Below are positions 12,301 to 27,300 of a stretch of 64,000 bases of DNA, piece after piece. The DNA comes from Apostichopus japonicus. Lineage: Eukaryota; Echinodermata; Holothuroidea; Aspidochirotida; Stichopodidae. The stretch lies in assembly GCF_037975245.1 (NCBI RefSeq), contig NC_092582.1:26664077-26728076 (forward strand), written 5' to 3'. Position 1 is the first letter of the stretch; every line of letters begins with the position of its first letter. The notes under the pieces were generated by a model. It made no database searches. It worked only from the letters and a program-made list of their open reading frames with translations, and was not told the DNA's origin. The position numbers and the translations under genes are program-made.

Positions 12301-15300
12301 ATATATCTGATGCTAGTATAAGACAATGATGTACCACATGAACTCTACTTTCTCTGGTTAATATATCTGATGCTAGTATAAGACAATGATGTACCACATG
12401 GACTCTACTTTCTCTGGATTACATATCTGATGTTAATATCAAAATAATCTTTTGTCAAGCTGGCAGAAAGAAACTAGATCAATGGATCCATGAAAGTCCT
12501 TCAACATAAACTAGTACTGTTTGTGAGTTACTTCAACATAAACTGCATAAACTTCAACATAAACAGTTAGTACTGTTTGTGAGTTGCACAGACTTCAAGA
12601 TGGGGTATTGATTGATGACATCATCAATGTTTTAGCCTGGCAGCTTGATGGATGGACAGATTTCTTCTTCTTCTTCCTGATTGATTCAGGCAATGATTGG
12701 CATTGTATGGATACGATCTTAGCAGCAGTAAGATTAAGAACCTTACTACTGAGGGACAATGTCATGACAATCTTCATGATTATGATTTCTACTTAAGTAC
12801 TGTCTACTTAAGTACTGTCTACTTAAGTACTGTAATCAATTGTGTGGAAGACCTGAAATGTTTCACACATAGCTTAAAGTCACATCAATGTTTTCATTCC
12901 ACTACCTTTCATTCTATAGATAACTGGGAACCATTAAACCAACAGGCTTAGTGATTCCTATGGTCATTGTGGAATACACCTTCAAGGCACTGAGAATGCA
13001 GTCTAAGAAGTCTAAAGTGTTCACCTTTCCCAGCTCTTACCATTGGTTAATATGTCTTCTGCTAAATTCTGATGTTAAAACAAAGTATGCCCAAACATAG
13101 GTTATGGCAAATACGGCTTAACCTACACCTTAAACATATCAATCAAGTAGCTCAAGGTGGACACTGTAACCGCCATGTACCTAAAGGACAGACATACAAA
13201 ATATGTGTTCCATTTCAGGAAACTAAGGGTGCTTAGAATTGAACTCAATATTTTGTTTTGCTCCTCCATATACTTGCCAGAACTAAAAGAAAACCTGAGT
13301 TATATCAAGATGAGAGATTCACTACAAGAAGCCATTACAAAAGAAGAAAACAAAAGAGTCTGTCATAAAATAGAGTAATTGGCAAGAATGTCCTTATAGG
13401 TTTTCTATTAGCATAAATGGATTAATAGCTTCAAGAGAAAAACAAGAGAAAAACAGCCAGTTAACGAACACATATAATTTTTTTCACACCCAACCCCCCC
13501 CCCAACCTCCCAACAGTAGGGTTGCTTCCTTCGGCAACTTGACACAGCTTGAATGATGAATTTTATTAGCCTTCAAATAGAAATTAAATATTATTTACCA
13601 ATATTCAGCTATTATCCATGCATGCTTCAGGGATTTTAGGCATATGTAAGCAGGAGGAGGGCAAGCATACTATTAAATACAAACACATAGCACATAAATG
13701 GAAAAAAGAAGCTATTTCCTAAAATTAAAATCATTAAATAAAACACTTGAGTGGTGATGCATAAACAGAGACCTGACATCTTGACTATTGTAAAATGGAA
13801 TAGTATAATTGCAAGTACAGGCAATCTCCCAATGTTAATGCAATCAGTTCATACAGTATAGTACACATGTTGGTACAATACTAACATAGTCACTGAGTAC
13901 TAGGTAATATTGTTAACATGGAATAGTTAATCTACAATTGCAAGTAGACAATCTCCCATCAATGCAATCAGTTCATACAGTATAGTACACACGTTAGTAA
14001 AATACAAACATAGTCACTGAGTACTAGGTAATATTGTTAACATGGAATAGTTATCTACAATTGCAAGTAGACAATCTCCCATCAATGCAATCAGTTCATA
14101 CAGTATAGTACACATGTTGGTACAATACTAACATAGTCACTGAGTACTAGGTAATATTGTTAACATGGAATAGTTATCTACAATTGCAAGTAGACAATCT
14201 CCCATCAATGCAATCAGTTCATACAGTATAGTACACATGTTGGTACAATACTAACATAGTCACTGAGTACTAGGTAATATTGTTAACATGGAATAGTTAT
14301 CTACAATTGCAAGTAGACAATCTCCCATCAATGCAATCAGTTCATACAGTATAGTACACATGTTGGTACAATACTAACATAGTCACTGAGTACTAGGTAA
14401 TATTGTTAACATGGAATACTGTAGTTAATCTTCAATTGCAAGTAGACAATCTCCCATCAATGCAATCAGTTCATACAGTATAGTACACATGTTAGTACAA
14501 TATTAACATAGTCACTGATTACTAGGTAATATTGTTAACATGGAATAGTTATCTACAATTGCAAGTAGACAATCTCCCATCAATGCAATCAGTTCATACA
14601 GTATAGTACACATGTTGGTACAATACTAACATAGTCACTGAGTACTAGGTAATATTGTTAACATGGAATAGTTATCTACAATTGCAAGTAGACAATCTCC
14701 CATCAATGCAATCAGTTCATACAGTATAGTACACATGTTGGTACAATACTAACATAGTCACTGAGTACTAGGTAATATTGTTAACATGGAATACTGTAGT
14801 TAATCTTCAATTGCAAGTAGACAATCTCCCATCAATGCAATCAGTCCATACAGTATAGTACACATGTTGGTACAATACTAACATAGTCACTGAGTACTAG
14901 GTAATATTGTTAACATGGAATAGTTATCTACAATTGCAAGTAGACAATCTCCCATCAATGCAATCAGATGATACAGTATAGTACACATGTTGGTACAATA
15001 CTAACATAGTCACTGAGTACTAGGTAATGTCACTTATACGATAAGCTTAAAACAACTAAACGTTGATAGTAACACCACCTAACCATGCAATACAAAATTT
15101 TTACCTGATTTTGCATCTATTATCATGTCTACTATTTCCACACTTGTAATCCATACATAACACACACAGGTATCAATAGCTCCGAACTCTTACCAGGACT
15201 TGTAATCCATACATAACACACACAGTTATCAATAGCTCCGAACTCTTACCAGGACATGTAATCCATACATAACACACACAGGTATCAATAGCTCCGAACT

Positions 15301-18300
15301 CTTACCAGGACATGTAATCCATACATAACACACACAGGTATCAATAGCTCCGAACTCTTACCAGGACATGTAATCCATACATAACACACACAGGTATCAA
15401 TAGCTCCGAACTCTTACCAGGACTTGTAATCCATACATAACACACACAGGTATCAATAGCTCCGAACTCTTACCAGGACTTGTAATCCATACATAACACA
15501 CACAGTTATCAATAGCTCCGAACTCTTACCAGGACTTGTAATCCATACATAACACACACAGGTATCAATAGCTCCGAACTCTTACCAGGACTTGTAATCC
15601 ATACATAAAACACACAGTTATCAATAGCTCCGAACTCTTACCAGGACTTGTAATTCATACATAACACACACAGTTATCAATAGCTCCGAACTCTTACCAG
15701 GACTTGTAATCCATACATAAAACACACAGTTATCAATAGCTCCAAACTCTTACCAGGACTTGTAATCCATACATAACACACACAGGTATCGATAGCTCCG
15801 AACTCTTACCAGGACTTGTAATTCATACATAACACACACAGTTATCAATAGCTCCAAACTCTTACCAGGACTTGTAATCCATACATAACACACACAGGTA
15901 TCAATAGCTCCTAACTCTTACCAGGACTTGTAATTCATACATAAAACACACAGTTATCAATAGCTCCGATCTCTTTAACACACAGTTATCAATAGCTCCG
16001 ATCTCTTACCAGGACATGTAATCCATACATAACACACACAGGTATCAATAGCTCCGAACTCTTACCAGGACTTGTAATCCATACATAACACACACAGGTA
16101 TCAATAGCTCCTAACTCTTACCAGGACTTGTAATTCATACATAAAACACACAGTTATCAATAGCTCCGATCTCTTTAACACACAGTTATCAATAGCTCCG
16201 ATCTCTTACCAGGACATGTAATCCATACATAACACACACAGGTATCAATAGCTCTGAACTCTTACCAGGACTTGTAATTCATACATAACACACACAGTTA
16301 TCAATAGCTCCGAACTCTTACCAGGACTTGTAATTCATACATAAAACACACAGTTATCAATAGCTCCGAACTCTTACCAGGACTTGTAATTCATACATAA
16401 CACACACAGTTATCAATAGCTCCGAACTCTTACCAGGACTTGTAATCCATACATAAAACACACAGTTATCAATAGCTCCAAACTCTTACCAGGACTTGTA
16501 ATCCATACATAACACACACAGGTATCGATAGCTCCGAACTCTTACCAGGACTTGTAATTCATACATAACACACACAGTTATCAATAGCTCCAAACTCTTA
16601 CCAGGACTTGTAATTCATACATAAAACACACACAGGTATCAATAGCTCCGATCTCTTTAACACACAGTTATCAATAGCTCCGATCTCTTACCAGGACATG
16701 TAATCCATACATAACACACACAGGTATCAATAGCTCCGAACTCTTACCAGGACTTGTAATCCATACATAACACACACAGGTATCAATAGCTCCGAACTCT
16801 TACCAGGACTTGTAATCCATACATAACACACACAGGTATCAATAGCTCCAAACTCTTACCAGGACTTGTAATTCATACATAACACACACAGGTATCAATA
16901 GCTCTGAACTCTTACCAGGACATGTAATCCATACATAACACACACAGGTATCAATAGCTCCGAACTCTTACCAGGACTTGTAATCCATACATAACACACA
17001 CAGGTATCAATAGCTCCGAACTCTTACCAGGACTTGTAATCCATACATAACACACACAGGTATCAATAGCTCCGAACTCTTACCAGGACTTGTAATCCAT
17101 ACATAAAACACACAGGTATCAATAGCTCCAAACTCTTACCAGGACTTGTAATTCATACATAACACACACAGGTATCAATAGCTCTGAACTCTTACCAGGA
17201 CATGTAATCCATACATAACACACACAGTTATCAATAGCTCCGAACTCTTACCAGGACTTGTAATCCATACATAACACACACAGGTATCAATAGCTCCAAA
17301 CTCTTACCAGGACTTGTAATTCATACATAACACACAGTTATCAATAGCTCCGAACTCTTACCAGGACATGTAATCCATACATAACACACACAGGTATCAA
17401 TAGCTCTGAACTCTTACCAGGACATGTAATCCATACATAACACACACAGGTATCAATAGCTCTGAACTCTTACCAGGACATGTAATCCATACATAACACA
17501 CACAGGTATCAATAGCTCCGAACTCTTACCAGGACTTGTAATCCATACATAACACACACAGGTATCAATAGCTCCGAACTCTTACCAGGACTTGTAATCC
17601 ATACATAACACACACAGGTATCAATAGCTCCGAACTCTTACCAGGACTTGTAATTCATACATAACACACACAGGTATCAATAGCTCCGAACTCTTACCAG
17701 GACATGTAATTCATACATAAAACACACAGTTATCAATAGCTCCGAACTCTTACCAGGACTTGTAATCCATACATAACACACACAGGTATCAATAGCTCCG
17801 AACTCTTACCAGGACTTATAATTCATACATAAAACACACAGTTATCAATAGCTCCAAACTCTTACCAGGACTTGTAATCCATACATAACACACACAGTTA
17901 TCAATAGCTCCGAACTCTTACCAGGACTTGTAATTCATACATAAAACACACAGTTATCAATAGCTCCAAACTCTTACCAGGACTTGTAATCCATACATAA
18001 CACACACAGGTATCAATAGCTCCGAACTCTTACCAGGACTTGTAATTCATACATAACACACACAGGTATCAATAGCTCCAAACTCTTACCAGGACTTGTA
18101 ATTCATACATAAAACACACAGTTATCAATAGCTCCGATCTCTTTAACACACAGTTATCAATACCTCCTAACTCTTACCAGGACTTGTAATCCATACATAA
18201 CACACACAGTTATCAATACCTCCTAACTCTTACCAGGACTTGTAATTCATACATAAAACACACAGTTATCAATAGCTCCGAAATCTTACCAGGACTGAAT

Positions 18301-21300
18301 GAAATGATGAAAGTCCAAAGAAAATCCCCTGTTGGGAGGAAGTCGAGGTGGGTCTTGCTCCAGAACACAAGCTAAAACTTCAAATTCATTTCTGCAGTGT
18401 TTGAAGGGAAATTCTAACGTTGCTAGCTCTACCTGCAATTCAATGGGAAAAAGACTACATGAAAACTATTGAAATGAGTTTAAAATATATAAATATATGA
18501 GTTTATAAGTCTACAGCTTAGTGATTCCTTGCCACAAAACAGAAGGGTTCCTCATTAAGTTCAATCTACAGTTATGAAGATTATCCAAGCTCCAATTTGA
18601 GAGTTATTGCATTTTCGAGGTTTTAAGACTTTGACTTCTATTGACCACTAATGACCTGTGCCTTCACAAACCGCTCTATGTTCCTTTCATTTAAGGTGTA
18701 TGTACATATAACATATGACGTAGGTACTGGGTCTACAAGGTTGTAAGCCTTGGTCTATGTTGACCTCAAATGACCTTTGACGTTACATATGAAACAAAGA
18801 GCTTCTTGTCATTATTATGGGGAATCTACATACAACACTGGAAGTTGATTCAAGCTTCACCTTTGGATTTATTGCATTTAGAAATTTTAAAGACTATGAC
18901 CTCTATTAATCTAACATGACTGTCTACCTCCACAACAAGTAGTTTCTTGTACAAGTTATACTTACTAAGATGGATCTATATACAAGGTAAGAAGTTAATG
19001 CAGGCTTTATTTTCTAGTTATCATTAGAAGGGTTGTGGACTTTGACCTCTGATCAGAATGTAACGCCAGTAGAGTTCTTGCACTAAGATGATGGTACATA
19101 TCAAGTATGAGATTCATCCAAGCTTTTATTTTGAGCCATCATGCATACAAGGCTTTATATTTTGGCCAATGTACCTTAAGTGACCTTTGACCTCCAAAAA
19201 TTTCAATATGAATCTTGTACTCATCAAGGGAGATCTACATACCAAGTATGAAGTTCAGCCAAGCTGCACCTCTTGAGTCGTATTGTATGAGGTTTTTATG
19301 ACCATGTACAGGCCTGGTGTAATCTAAATTTCTCTTTAAGGAAATTTTGGCAGTTGCATGGACTAATTATGTAATCACAATAACTCATGGTGATAATTCT
19401 TCATTAAAAGAAGAAGGTTAGCTGTTCTTGATTAGTGTATGACTAGAGAAATATTAGTGCAGGATACGCATAGCATTACAATCAGACATGCTACCTAAAC
19501 TATGTAGACCTCATTCAGACATGCTAACTGAGCCTGATTTTCCAGAAGTTAAAGAATATAACAATAAATAGGGAAATAGATACACTTCTTTGTTTGGTCT
19601 GAGTTTTGTGTACATGAGTACAGTATTTCTCAAGATAATGGCTGTGTGAGACTTGTTACTGAGGATCTAGTATTGTGGCTACCTATATCCTCAGACATGT
19701 TCCACATAGCAACTACATTGAGTTTAAGAGTACAGCACTAAAAAATTATAAAATATAATTAAACACATCGGTGTATCATAACTGTCAGATTTATGTAAGT
19801 ATAATACCCTAATACGTGTGTTGCAAAGATAAAGTTCTACAAATAATAATATTACTGAAATTTATGTGAAGCTGTTGAAACTGATCTTTGAGGGTCGAAT
19901 GAAAACATGTAAATTAAAGCTGTTTATGTTATAGTTATGACATATTGCCATTATGTACAATGTACTCATTGTTTGGTCTCTTGAAAAGTGTTTTCCAAAC
20001 TTGGCATGTCTGCTCATTGATTACACAACTGGTGCAGCTTGGCTACATTTATGAAAAAAACACAAAAGTAACAGGAGTGTCCGCTGGTACCCGGTACTCT
20101 ATGCTATAATATAATAACAATATAACAGCAGTGTCGGCTGGTACCCGGTACTCAATGCAATGATGAAAAACAATGTAACAGCTGTGTCTGCTGGTACCCG
20201 GTACTCGATGCAATAAAAAAAATGTAACAGGAGTGTCAGCTGGTACCCGGTACTCGATGCAATAATATAAAACAATGTAACAGCAGTGTCTGCTGGTACC
20301 AGGTACTCGATGCAATAATATAAAACAATGTAACAGCAGTGTCTGCTGGTACCCGGTACTCGATGCAATAATATAAAACAATGTAACAGCAGTGTCTGCT
20401 GGTACCAGGTACTCGATGCAATAATATAAAACAATGTAACAGCAGTGTCTGCTGGTACCCGGTACTCGATGCAATAATATAAAACAATGTAACAGCAGTG
20501 TCTGCTGGTACCAGGTACTCGATGCAATAATATAAAAACAAGAGCATCAATGATGCAGTATCTCAATACTGGAAGTTCTAATTTCGATTCCTAATTTCAT
20601 ATCTTTGCTCTGTCTTTACAATCATCAATATCAATCATGGTACAACAAATATAGAACTTGCATTTACACTACTTTGCCACGAATAGTCTCTGCAGGTTAC
20701 ATTTTATCCTGCGAGTGTTGCCTTTAGCGCTCATTGCCTGTTTGTCGAGAGAACAGCGTTGCAAGGTTTAGTAATGTCATAGAATATTTAAGAACTTGTT
20801 TTTTATGTGGTATCCTTCATCATGGGTCAGTCTCTGTTGCACTTTTTGGTCATATAGTTTGACGTCAATGACAACGGCCAAATTAGAAGAGGCGAACAAC
20901 TCAACCATATTCTAGATGCCCGCCTTGAGAAAGCTAGGCTTATCGACCTACTGTATGTTACTGTAGACTGTAGTGGTGACTACCATCAAAACTGTGTCCA
21001 CTTCCAAGTATCAAAACAACCCACGTTTTACCATCTCAATTTTTCTGACATGAAGATTTCATGGATTTATGACTTGGAAAAAATAATGTACAAGAAGATT
21101 ACAAGTTTTTAATTGAAAGTGATGGGTGGCCTCCTCCTCCCCTAATAGCCACCCCAGTTCCTCTCCATTTTAGTATTTTCTTTTAATTCTTTGTGTATTT
21201 GATGTCAAACATCACAGGTTCAAAAGAAAGCTAAACATACTTCTTATAACCTTATACATCTCATATCCTTATAAATAAAACATTAACCTTATACAATTTT

Positions 21301-24300
21301 TATAGTCTCATAAAAGTTGTGATGCTATGGCCGGCTCCTCTTTTATACGTACCCCAGTGAAAATAAAATGTGATAGATTCTTATATTTGATTTTAATTCC
21401 TTTTTTTTGGGGGGGGGAGGGGGTTATAGAAATATACCAAACAAGCTGTTAGTTCATAATGATTGAAAACAATGTAACAAACAGCAGTGTCGGCTGGTAA
21501 CCAGCAGTCTATGCAATAAAATAAAAACAATGTAACAGCAGTGTCGGCTGGTAACCAGCAGTCAATGCAATAAAATAAAAACAATGTAACAGCAGTGTCG
21601 GCTGGTACCCGGTACTCGATGCAATAAAATAAACACAATGTAACAGCAGTGTCGGCTGGTAACCAGTAGTCTATGCAATAAAATAAAAACAATGTAACAG
21701 CAGTGTCGGCTGGTACCCGGTACTCTATGCAATACAATAAAAACAATGTAACAGCAGTGTCGGCTGGTACCCGGTACTCGATGCAATAAAATAAAAACAA
21801 TGTAACAGCAGTGTCGGCTGGTAACCAGTAGTCTATGCAATAAAATAAAACAATGTAACAGCAGTGTCGGCTGGTACCCGGTACTCGATGCAATAATATA
21901 AAACAATGTAACAGCAGTGTCTGCTGGTACCCGGTACTCTATGCAATAATATAAAACAATGTAACAGCAGTGTCGGCTGGTAACCGGTAGTCTATGCAAT
22001 AAAATAAAACAATGTAACAGCAGTGTCGGCTGGTAACCAGTAGTCTATGCAATAAAATAAAACAATGTAACAGCAGTGTCGGCTGGTACCCGGTACTCTA
22101 TGCAATAAAATAAAACAATGTAACAGCTGTGTCGGCTGGTACCCGGTACTCTATGCAATAAAATAAAACAATGTAACAGCAGTGTCGGCTGGTACCCGGT
22201 ACTCTATGCAATAAAATAAAACAATGTAACAGCAGTGTCTGCTGGTACCCGGTACTCTATGCAATAATATAAAACAATGTAACAGCAGTGTCGGCTGGTA
22301 CCCGGTACTCGATGCAATGACAATCTAACCAGTGATGAGTCATCAGTAAGAGACATTTAGCTTCTCCAATGACTGCAGTGACGGTTACATTCCCTTGACT
22401 TTCCAACACCCGTCAAAAACAATCACAAACAATGTCAGTGTCTGTGAAGATATGGTCCCTTGACATTACATTACTTAGTACTAGTTTATTTCAACATGGT
22501 TCAAACCAATCTTGGTCATTTTGGCTCACACTATCTCCACTGTCCAAGTACTAGCTGATCAACAGTATTACTAAATCTAACAAGTTTGTTGATAGAGGAC
22601 CTTTCAAGCTCTTCAATATACCTTATAATAACTCACCCCAGGCAGGAAATTTCAAGGTGAACGTGAGGAAGCAGAAGTGAAATTTTGAATAAGCCCCTTG
22701 TAACAAAAGTACCCATCAATACATGTATCATTTGTATTGAATAATTCCATCCCAACTTCTTACATGTCATAGGCTAATGGAAGCTCTAGGACAAAGCTTC
22801 TAGAAAAGGAATAATGAAGCTAAGTGAAATGAGGTCCACCAAAGGTAAATAGTATATAAGAAAATGCAACCAAGGAAAAAGTACTGATTTACATCAGAGT
22901 ACTCTACTGTGGCTGAGACATGAAGAATAACCTTGGAAATGAATTGAATTTATCGCCACAATCGGAAATTTGGCTTACAAAGGTCCTAAAAAAAAGTAAT
23001 AGTATAAGTATCAATAGACTGCGATACACATACAGTAATACAAAGATATATACAGCAAGTCCTATAAATAAGAAACTTATCTTCTCACTTGTGAATTAAA
23101 TATATGGATAGAATTAGGCACAAATGAGTATCTGTAGCGGGCCCTAAGTGTACCTGGTGGGCATAAACGCAATCCAGAGCGGTTGTAACTGTAGTGCTCA
23201 AAAAAAGGGTGTGTTGGGACTTGCATGATTTGTTTCTCTTTATTGCTGACCCTCTCATGATACAAGCACTCTAACGAAGGTAAGTGAGCACTGATTACCC
23301 ACTGAGCAACTCTTCTAGATTGCTCAAGCATCTTCACATCGATTCTTGTAACATTGGCAAAGAAACAAATTATGTTATACATCATAACACTTTGAATGAG
23401 GGATTTATAGAACAAGGTCATGATTGTTTTATCCACTCTGAGGTTCTTTAGTTTTCTCACAAAATATTTGCTTTCTTATGTACAATTGTGGCATTACTAG
23501 ACCAGTCAATTTTGTTACTCAGCATGGTTCCTAAATACTTATATTTATCTACTTGTTCCCATGCACAGTTGCATTCTTTTTCTTGGGGACGGGTATTACT
23601 CATGACGTTTTCCACAGTAGTGGAATTGAGCCGATGTCTAAAGAACATTGAAAGAGGTTTGTGAAAATCCTGCCCAGTTCAGTTTTGCAGAGTTTAAGGA
23701 TCTTATTGCATAAACCATCAGGGCCTTGGGCTTTGTTGGTTTTCAATGATCCAAACAATACACTAACTTCATGTTCAGTTAAGTAAACCATTTTCCATTA
23801 ATTCACTAATCAACCCACTCATAACTACATTGTTCTCAGTTGTAAAGTCCTTTTGAAATCTGCTAAAAATTCACTCAATTCTTCCACGAAGGATTGTGTG
23901 ACCTCTGACCAGGGGGTCAGAGACGTCTGCTTGTATGCAGTCAGCATTTGCATTTTTTTCAAGGAACTAGGAGAATTATTTTCAGCAAAGTTTCTTTCTA
24001 ATTTGTCTAAGTTGTATGTTTGTTTACATTCTTTGACTTTACGTTTGATGCACTTCTGTACCTCTTTCAACTTTGTTTTGTTACCTTCCATCAGCTTTGT
24101 CCCTTTCGTTGAGTAAATCTCTAAGTTCTTTTGTGACCACGGATTATTATTCAGATACATCTTGTAGGTCTGAAGAGGGATGATTGTGTCGACACAGAAT
24201 TTAACATAGCTATTGACAATGTCCGTTGCCTCGTCAAGTGAATTAGAGAACAATAGATCCCAGTCGGTGGTATCCAGGGTGGTATCAGGGTGGCTCGCAG

Positions 24301-27300
24301 CTCATCTGTTGCTGCCTCTGTTCAAGCGTACCGTCTCTTAGTTACCGCCGACTTCTTTTCAGCTTCTGCTTATATGGCAGTAGCAGCTGGACATTTCTGT
24401 GATCAGAATTTCAGAGCTGATGGCAAGGCTGTGTACGCTTTAGGGATATTCCCATAACACATGTTGAGAATGGCATCATTCCTTGTTGGTAAGTCAACAT
24501 ATAGTTCATAAGTTGGCATTACGTTGTTAAGGCGGCACTGTTTGAAGTCCCCCATTATAAATATCGGAGCTTTGGGCGACAAATTGGCGAGTTCATGGGC
24601 CTTTTCAGCAATTTTTGTCACTAGCTGCTGTAATATCTGCTCGTGACTGAATGTACACCACGGTAACAAATACTTGGGGAAACTCCTGGGAAAGTAGAAG
24701 GGGCGGGGTCCCACGGTGACAGGTTCAATGTCTGGTGTACAAAGAGTATGTTTTACAGACCAGTTCAGGCACCATATTTTATTATTGTACAACCATATAC
24801 CCCCTCCTTTGGTTTGCCAGATTCTCCAGTTCTGTCTGCCCTAACTAGATTGAATTGTGTAATTTCGATGGCACTAGCTGGGATATTATCGGTCAGCCAT
24901 GTTTCAGTGAAGGCCATTAAGCATGAGTCCCGATATTCATTCATGTATCTTGTCAATGCTTCTAGTTCCTCCATCTTATTGTGCATTTCCGAGAATAATT
25001 GTAAGGAGTGGTGGTTTTGTTCCCCTTTTTCTGACCGAGTCTTGATACCACCCCTCTTACCGAGTCTTGATACCACCCCTCTTACCGAGTCTTGATACCA
25101 CCCCTCTTACCGAGTCTTGATACCACCCCTCTTACCGAGTCTTGATACCACCCCTCTTACCGAGTCTTGATACCACCCCTCTTACCGAGTCTTGATACCA
25201 CCCCTCTTACCGAGTCTTGATACCACCCCTCTTACCGAGTCTTGATACCACCCCTCTTACCGAGTCTTCATACCACTCCTCTTACCGAGTCTTGATACCA
25301 CTCCTCTTACCGAGTCTTGATACCACCCCTCTTACCGAGTCTTGATACCACCCCTCTTACCGAGTCTTGATACCACTCCTCTTACCGAGTCTTGATACCA
25401 CCCCTCTTACCGAGTCTTGATACCACCCCTCTTACCGAGTCTTGATACCACCCCTCTTACCGAGTCTTGATACCACCCCTCTTACCGAGTCTTGATACCA
25501 CCCCTCTTATCCAGTCTTGATACCACCCCTCTTACCGAGTCTTGATACCACCCCTCTTACCGAGTCTTGATACCACCCCTCTTATCCAGTCTTGATACCA
25601 CCCCTCTTACCGAGTCTTGATACCACCCCTCGTATCCAGTCTTGATACCACCCCTCTTACCGAGTCTTGATACCACCCCTCTTATCCAGTCTTGATACCA
25701 CCCCTCTTATCCAGTCTTGATACCACCCCTCTTACCGAGTCTTGATACCACCCCTCGTATCCAGTCTTGATACCACCCCTCTTACCGAGTCTTGATACCA
25801 CCCCTCTTATCCAGTCTTGATACCACCCCTCTTATCCAGTCTTGATACCACCCCTCTTATCCAGTCTTGATACCACCCCTCTTATCCAGTCTTGATACCA
25901 CCCCTCTTACCGAGTCTTGATACCACCCCTCTTACCGAGTCTTGATACCACCCCTCTTATCCAGTCTTGATACCACCCCTCTTACCCCTCTTACCGAGTC
26001 TTGATACCACCCCTCTTATCCAGTCTTGATACCACCCCTCTTACCGAGTCTTGATACCACCCCTCTTATCCAGTCTTGATACCACCCCTCTTACCGAGTC
26101 TTGATACCACCCCTCTTACCGAGTCTTGATACCACCCCTCTTATCCAGTCTTGATACCACCCCTCTTACCGAGTCTTGATACCACCCCTCTTACCGAGTC
26201 TTGATACCACCCCTCTTACCGAGTCTTGATACCACCCCTCTTACCGAGTCTTGATACCACCCCTCTTATCCAGTCTTGATACCACCCCTCTTACCCCTCT
26301 TACCGAGTCTTGATACCACCCCTCTTATCCAGTCTTGATACCACCCCTCTTACCGAGTCTTGATACCACCCCTCTTATCCAGTCTTGATACCACCCCTCT
26401 TACCGAGTCTTGATACCACCCCTCTTACCGAGTCTTGATACCACCCCTCTTATCCAGTCTTGATACCACCCCTCTTACCGAGTCTTGATACCACCCCTCT
26501 TACCGAGTCTTGATACCATTTTTTTTTTATTACCATTTTTTTTTGTCTTAGTCAATGGTTAAGGTCTACTTTTTATAGTAATAAATTTTACTGATAAAAA
26601 TTAATCAATTTTGTAGTTACAATTTATACAGGAAAAACAGCTTACAACTGTCAATTAGCTGGGTATCAGAAGTTGCTTGGAAGGTGTACAGTACTATGTC
26701 TGGAAGAGGGGAATGTAGTACTTTACATACACAGTTGCTGTGGCGATGGATTGAAGGTTTAAATTTGATTACTTTCACTGGTATAGTATATTTGTTTTTG
26801 GTGGTGAGTGATTTTATCCACACATGAAATATACATGACTTAGCGTATACAAGGTTCCCTTTTATTAATTGATTACAAAGTCTGAAACACCCTTAGCAAA
26901 CAGTGACCTATTCAAAGGTATACCAGGTTCCCTTTTATTAATTGATTACAAAGTCTGAAACACCCTTAGCAAACAGTGACCTATTCAAAGGTATACCAGG
27001 TTCCCTTTTATTAATTGATTACAAAGTCTGAAACACCCTTAGCAAACAGTGACCTATTCAAAGGTATACCAGGTTCCCTTTTATTAATTGATTACAAAGT
27101 CTGAAACACCCTTAGCAAACAGTGACCTATTCAAAGGTATACCAGGTTCTCTTTTATTAATTGATTACAAAGTCTGAAACACCCTTAGCAGACAGTGACC
27201 TATTCAAAGGTATACCAGGTTCCCTTTTATTAATTGATTACAAAGTCTGAAACACCCTTAGCAAACAGTGACCTATTCAAAGGTATACCAGGTTCTCTTT

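Noticed and set aside
10982-12397. 471-codon minus-strand open frame of 20-residue repeats (also 7427-8650)
   Set aside because: The period is 60 bp, a multiple of three, so any stop-free phase stays open. It lies within a MAP2K7 intron, and the frame differs between blocks. No independent sign of coding.
15137-18295. CRISPR-like regular repeats
   Set aside because: Units abut head to tail with no unique spacers, and the sequence is a eukaryotic intron. The same holds for the other arrays.
20049-22000. Repetitive minus-strand open frames with HRVPGTSRH or YRVPADT pattern
   Set aside because: All three phases of the 53-bp array give similar open runs; this is repeat translation.
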